From: an uncultured Muribaculaceae bacterium
GTDB taxonomy: Bacteria > Bacteroidota > Bacteroidia > Bacteroidales > Muribaculaceae
Length of the DNA stretch: 64,000 nt
NCBI GenBank assembly: GCA_910579105.1
Contig: CAJTRT010000007.1
Location: 1-64,000 of the forward strand
Direction of reading: 5' to 3'
Positions 61,060-64,000 of this stretch are shown piece after piece; the first letter of the stretch is position 1; each line of letters starts with the position of its first letter. Both the position numbers and the translations under genes were made by a program. The notes below the pieces were generated by a model. It made no database searches and had not been told where the DNA came from. It saw only the letters and a program-made list of their open reading frames with translations.

Positions 61060-63413
61060 CCCGCTTCCTTCGCCACATACCGGTCGCGCTGCTGGCCGGG
61101 ATGCTGCTGGCCGCGTGTTCCTCAACAAGGCATGTGCCGAGCGGGCAGAGGCTTCTCGACAAGGTGGAAATCAGAGTGGCCGACACCTCGCGGGTAGCGG
61201 CAAAGGACTTCAACAACTACCTGCGACAGACACCCAACCACAGGGTGCTCGGCCTGGCAAAGATGCAGCTCGGGGTATACAACCTCTCCGGGGCCGACTC
61301 AACCAAAGGTTTCAACCGCTGGCTGCGCAAAATCGGGGAGCCGCCGGTAATCGCCGACTCCTCACTGACCGACCAGAGCGCCCGGCAGCTGCGCCTGGCA
61401 CTCGTGAACCGGGGCTACAACGAGGCCCGCGTGAGTGTCGACACCACGCGCCTGGAAGAGAAGAAGATTTCCCTCCGCTACGACCTCTATCCCGGCGCCC
61501 CGCACAGAATCCGCTCCATCAGGTATGAAATCGGCAATCCGGCGTTGAGAGAGACCATCATGGCCGACTCGGCGCGGTTCCCCGTCGCCCCGGGCGACCG
61601 CCTCGACCGGGACCGCCTCGACGCCCAGCGCGCCATGATCGCGGAAAACCTGCGCGACCGCGGCTTCTTCGCTTTCTCAAAGGAATACATATCGTTTACC
61701 GCCGACACCGCGGCCGGGAGCAAGGAGGTCGACCTTACCATGACGCTCCGGCCACACCGCATCGGCGACCCTTCGGGCCAGCTCGCGGCCCCTGACGGCC
61801 GTGACCGCGGTTATTCGCGCTACCGGTTCAGGGACATCTACGTCGTGACAGACTTCTCGCCTGGCGACAACACCAACGACTTCCACTTTCCCGGGCGCGA
61901 CACCGTATGCTGCGGCGGCCTGAAGATTCTCTACGGCCCCGACAGATTCCTGAAACCGCGGGCCATCGACGACCAATGCTTCATAAAACCAGGCAGACTG
62001 TTCTCCTCGCAGGCGATTGACCGCACCTACGAGGGCTTCAACCGCCTGGCCGTGCTGCGCTACGTCAACATCATAACGCGTCCCGCCGGATTCGACGGCG
62101 AGTCGGAGGGGCTCGACGTGTTCATCCTTCTGTCGCGCACGCGCAAACAGGGAATAACCGCCGAGCTCGAAGGGACAAACTCGCAGGGCGACCTCGGCAT
62201 AGGGGGCGCCCTCACATACACCAACCGCAACCTCGCCCACGCCGGCGAAATTCTCAACATAAAGGTCCGCGGAGCTTACGAAAGCCTCTCCGGGAAACTC
62301 GACAACCTCATAAACGACCGCTACACCGAGCTGGCGGCCGAGGCATCGCTGACTTTCCCGAAATTCAAGGCCCCGTTCATCGCCTCTGACTTCAAGGCCA
62401 AGATGAGGGCTTCCACCGAGTTCGCCCTGACGTTCATGCGCCAGGAGCGCCCGGAATACACCCGTCTGATGTTCGGCGGAGCCTGGAAATACAAATGGGC
62501 GAACCGCTCGAACACCGCCCGGCGCACCCTCGACCTGGTGGACATAAACATAGTGAACCTCCCGAAGTCAACCGCCGACTTCATTGACCACATAGCCCCC
62601 TCGAACCCACTGCTACGCTACTCCTACGAGGATCATTTCATAATGCGTATGGGCTACGCCGTATACATCACCAACAGGCGCCCGGCCGCCTCCGGGCTTG
62701 ACAACGCCCGCAAACGCTTCCAGATAAACACCTACACCCTGCGCGCCTCCGGAGAGATCGCCGGCAACCTGCTCTACGGCATCTCGAACCTCGTCGGGCA
62801 GAAGCGCGAGGGGGGTGTTTACCGTGTTTTCGGCATACAGTACGCCCAATACGTCAAGGGAGAGTTCGACTACACGATCAACCACGCCATAACCACCCGG
62901 AACTCCATCTCCTTCCATGCCGGCGCCGGACTGGCGATCCCCTACGGCAACTCGACGATGGTGCCATTCGAGAAACGCTTCTTCGCCGGAGGAGCCAACA
63001 ACGTGCGCGGATGGGGCGTGCGCACCCTCGGCCCCGGAGCCTACGACAGCCGCAACTCCGTTACAGACTTCATAAACCAGTGCGGCGACATATCGGTAAT
63101 CCTCAACCTCGAATACCGCAACAAGCTATTCTGGGTGTTCGAGGGAGCGCTCTTCATCGACGCCGGCAACATCTGGACCATCAAGGAGTACCCCAACCAG
63201 CCCGGCGGCGCCTTCCGTTTCAAGAAATTCTACAAGCAGATCGCAGCGGCCTACGGCATAGGCATCCGAATGGACTTCACCTACTTCCTACTCCGCTTCG
63301 ACCTCGGCATGAAAGCCCACAACCCCGCCCGCGGCCAGGAGCCATGGCCCCTGCTCCACCCCTCCTGGCGCCGCGACGCCACCTTCCACTTCTCCGTCGG
63401 CTACCCCTTCTGA
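61050..63413 (+). CDS. BamA/TamA-family outer-membrane lipoprotein
   Basis: A 787-residue Omp85-superfamily protein with a lipobox (LLAACSS, Cys about 23) instead of a plain signal peptide, as in many Bacteroidetes members. ATG 61050 overlaps the GT2 gene and gives this lipobox. Residues about 30-400 hold POTRA-like repeats (ARQLRLALVNRGYNEARVSV, AMIAENLRDRGFFAFSKEYI, RTYEGFNRLAVLRYVNI). Residues 420-787 are the barrel with KRFFAGGANNVRGWGVRTLG (the RGF-type loop) and an aromatic C-terminus (FSVGYPF). It is probably involved in outer-membrane protein insertion or transport. It is a paralogue rather than the main BamA, judging by the lipidation. Confidence 0.87.
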   Translation: MGLTRFLRHIPVALLAGMLLAACSSTRHVPSGQRLLDKVEIRVADTSRVAAKDFNNYLRQTPNHRVLGLAKMQLGVYNLSGADSTKGFNRWLRKIGEPPVIADSSLTDQSARQLRLALVNRGYNEARVSVDTTRLEEKKISLRYDLYPGAPHRIRSIRYEIGNPALRETIMADSARFPVAPGDRLDRDRLDAQRAMIAENLRDRGFFAFSKEYISFTADTAAGSKEVDLTMTLRPHRIGDPSGQLAAPDGRDRGYSRYRFRDIYVVTDFSPGDNTNDFHFPGRDTVCCGGLKILYGPDRFLKPRAIDDQCFIKPGRLFSSQAIDRTYEGFNRLAVLRYVNIITRPAGFDGESEGLDVFILLSRTRKQGITAELEGTNSQGDLGIGGALTYTNRNLAHAGEILNIKVRGAYESLSGKLDNLINDRYTELAAEASLTFPKFKAPFIASDFKAKMRASTEFALTFMRQERPEYTRLMFGGAWKYKWANRSNTARRTLDLVDINIVNLPKSTADFIDHIAPSNPLLRYSYEDHFIMRMGYAVYITNRRPAASGLDNARKRFQINTYTLRASGEIAGNLLYGISNLVGQKREGGVYRVFGIQYAQYVKGEFDYTINHAITTRNSISFHAGAGLAIPYGNSTMVPFEKRFFAGGANNVRGWGVRTLGPGAYDSRNSVTDFINQCGDISVILNLEYRNKLFWVFEGALFIDAGNIWTIKEYPNQPGGAFRFKKFYKQIAAAYGIGIRMDFTYFLLRFDLGMKAHNPARGQEPWPLLHPSWRRDATFHFSVGYPF

Positions 63414-63497
63414 AACTATTGCATACAAACAAATATCCAGCATCACCATCCGTTAACCCATTTTAACAATTGGGGGGGTAATTCTCTTATATAATCG

Positions 63498-63505
63498 TAA
63501 TTTCG
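63498..63505 (+). promoter_or_regulatory. -7 box for the right-edge lipoprotein gene
   Basis: TAATTTCG (63498-63505) lies 31 bases before the ATG at 63537. The nearest TTG (63470-63472) is 25 bases away, longer than usual. Confidence 0.4.
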
Positions 63506-63536
63506 CGGTAATATATAAACTCATCACAAACACACA

Positions 63537-64000
63537 ATGAAAAAGTTATCAAAGTATCTACTATGGGCACTTCTCTCCGTAGGATGTTACGGATGCGCCA
63601 CTGACGAACCTGACAACGAGAATACAGGCGCGACAGAAGGCAACGACAACTCCGGAAACGGAAGCGAAAACAACGGAGATGGCAACGAACCGGGCGCATC
63701 TGACACCTGGGGAGATCTAATCGTCACAATAGACGGAAGCTCATCCACAATCCAGTCTTACAAAAAAATTGACGAATCGTCATTCCTTATTGATGGGATA
63801 AGGTATCTGATTACCGACACTCACATCGACGTGACAGGATATGACAGCCAGACAATAGCCGACTCAGTGACAATATTCGGGGAAGTCAATATAAAAGGAA
63901 TATCCTATCCCACCCTGGCGATAAGGAAAGGCGCTCTTATGAATGCCGGTTTCACAAGGTGCAAACTCCCATCGTCGCTTCGCAATATCGAGCCTCACGC
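63537..64000 (+). CDS. Surface lipoprotein, probably BspA/LRR_5 type, 3' end beyond window
   Basis: An uninterrupted frame from ATG 63537 runs off the right edge (at least 154 residues). It starts MKKLSKYLLWALLSVGCYGC with a lipobox-like SVGC, followed by an Asn/Gly/Glu-rich spacer (ENTGATEGNDNSGNGSENNG), typical of surface-exposed lipoproteins. The body (IDGIRYLITDTHIDVTGYDS, ADSVTIFGEVNIKGISYPTL, ALMNAGFTRCKLPSSLRNIE) has the rhythm of LRR_5/BspA repeats, especially the last line. The adhesin assignment is tentative because only the beginning is visible. Confidence 0.72.
   Translation, partial: MKKLSKYLLWALLSVGCYGCATDEPDNENTGATEGNDNSGNGSENNGDGNEPGASDTWGDLIVTIDGSSSTIQSYKKIDESSFLIDGIRYLITDTHIDVTGYDSQTIADSVTIFGEVNIKGISYPTLAIRKGALMNAGFTRCKLPSSLRNIEPH

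Noticed and set aside
1..64000. tRNA, rRNA or known riboswitch genes
   Set aside because: I looked for cloverleaf ends, rRNA signatures and common riboswitch cores in the gaps and saw none.

Overview
The window is chromosomal DNA from a Bacteroidales bacterium, most likely a Muribaculaceae-type gut commensal. The evidence is SusC/SusD pairs, hybrid two-component sensors, DUF4290, DUF2807, DUF3575 and DUF6562 families, BspA-type leucine-rich repeat proteins with type IX-like C-terminal tails, and promoters of the Bacteroidetes form (TTTG, 19-20 bp, then TAnnTTTG or TAnnTTCG). Most of the window is GC-rich. The first 3.4 kb and the repeat half of the BspA gene are visibly richer in A+T.

Layout. 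1-3.4 kb is an accessory patch: a truncated gene at the left edge, a complete hipB-hipS-hipT toxin-antitoxin operon, an amber-interrupted pseudogene and a decayed inverted-repeat element. 3.4-11.7 kb holds YccF, a lipid-linked sugar flippase, a DUF2807 protein, DusB, the Obg GTPase and a three-gene operon for a sialic/legionaminic-type nonulosonate (CBS-nucleotidyltransferase, CMP-nonulosonate synthetase, hydrolysing 2-epimerase). 11.8-18.4 kb is repeat-rich: a Fic protein behind an operator-like palindrome, a BspA surface protein gene flanked by two copies of a long palindromic repeat and preceded by a structured leader, and a dinD broken by one nonsense codon.

18.4-46.5 kb is a polysaccharide utilisation locus for a heparin/heparan sulfate-like glycosaminoglycan. 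It encodes a PL12 lyase with all three catalytic residues, SusD, SusC, two DUF4962 heparinase II/III-type lyases, a DUF4861 protein, a serine-type sulfatase, a GH88 unsaturated uronidase and an HTCS regulator. Embedded in the middle are four genes resembling a fimbrial/surface-adhesin cluster (DUF3575 barrel, DUF6562 lipoprotein, two paralogous lipoproteins). A beta-helix protein with a sorting-type tail lies next to the regulator. The plausible flow is: surface lyases cut the polymer, SusCD import the oligosaccharides, the periplasmic lyase, sulfatase and GH88 finish degradation, and the HTCS senses the products.

46.6-63.4 kb is mostly housekeeping: an AI-2E family permease, a dTDP-sugar operon (rmlB-rmlA-aminotransferase), class I fumarase, gpmI-DUF4290-rimM, an OmpA-like protein, a diverged DXS-like enzyme, prolyl-tRNA synthetase, a GtrB-like glycosyltransferase and a BamA/TamA-like outer membrane protein. 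A truncated lipoprotein gene starts at the right edge. Palindromic repeats built on ACGCGGCGTGCCGCGT are scattered through the intergenic gaps.

All assignments come from reading translated sequence and recalling families. No database search was run.
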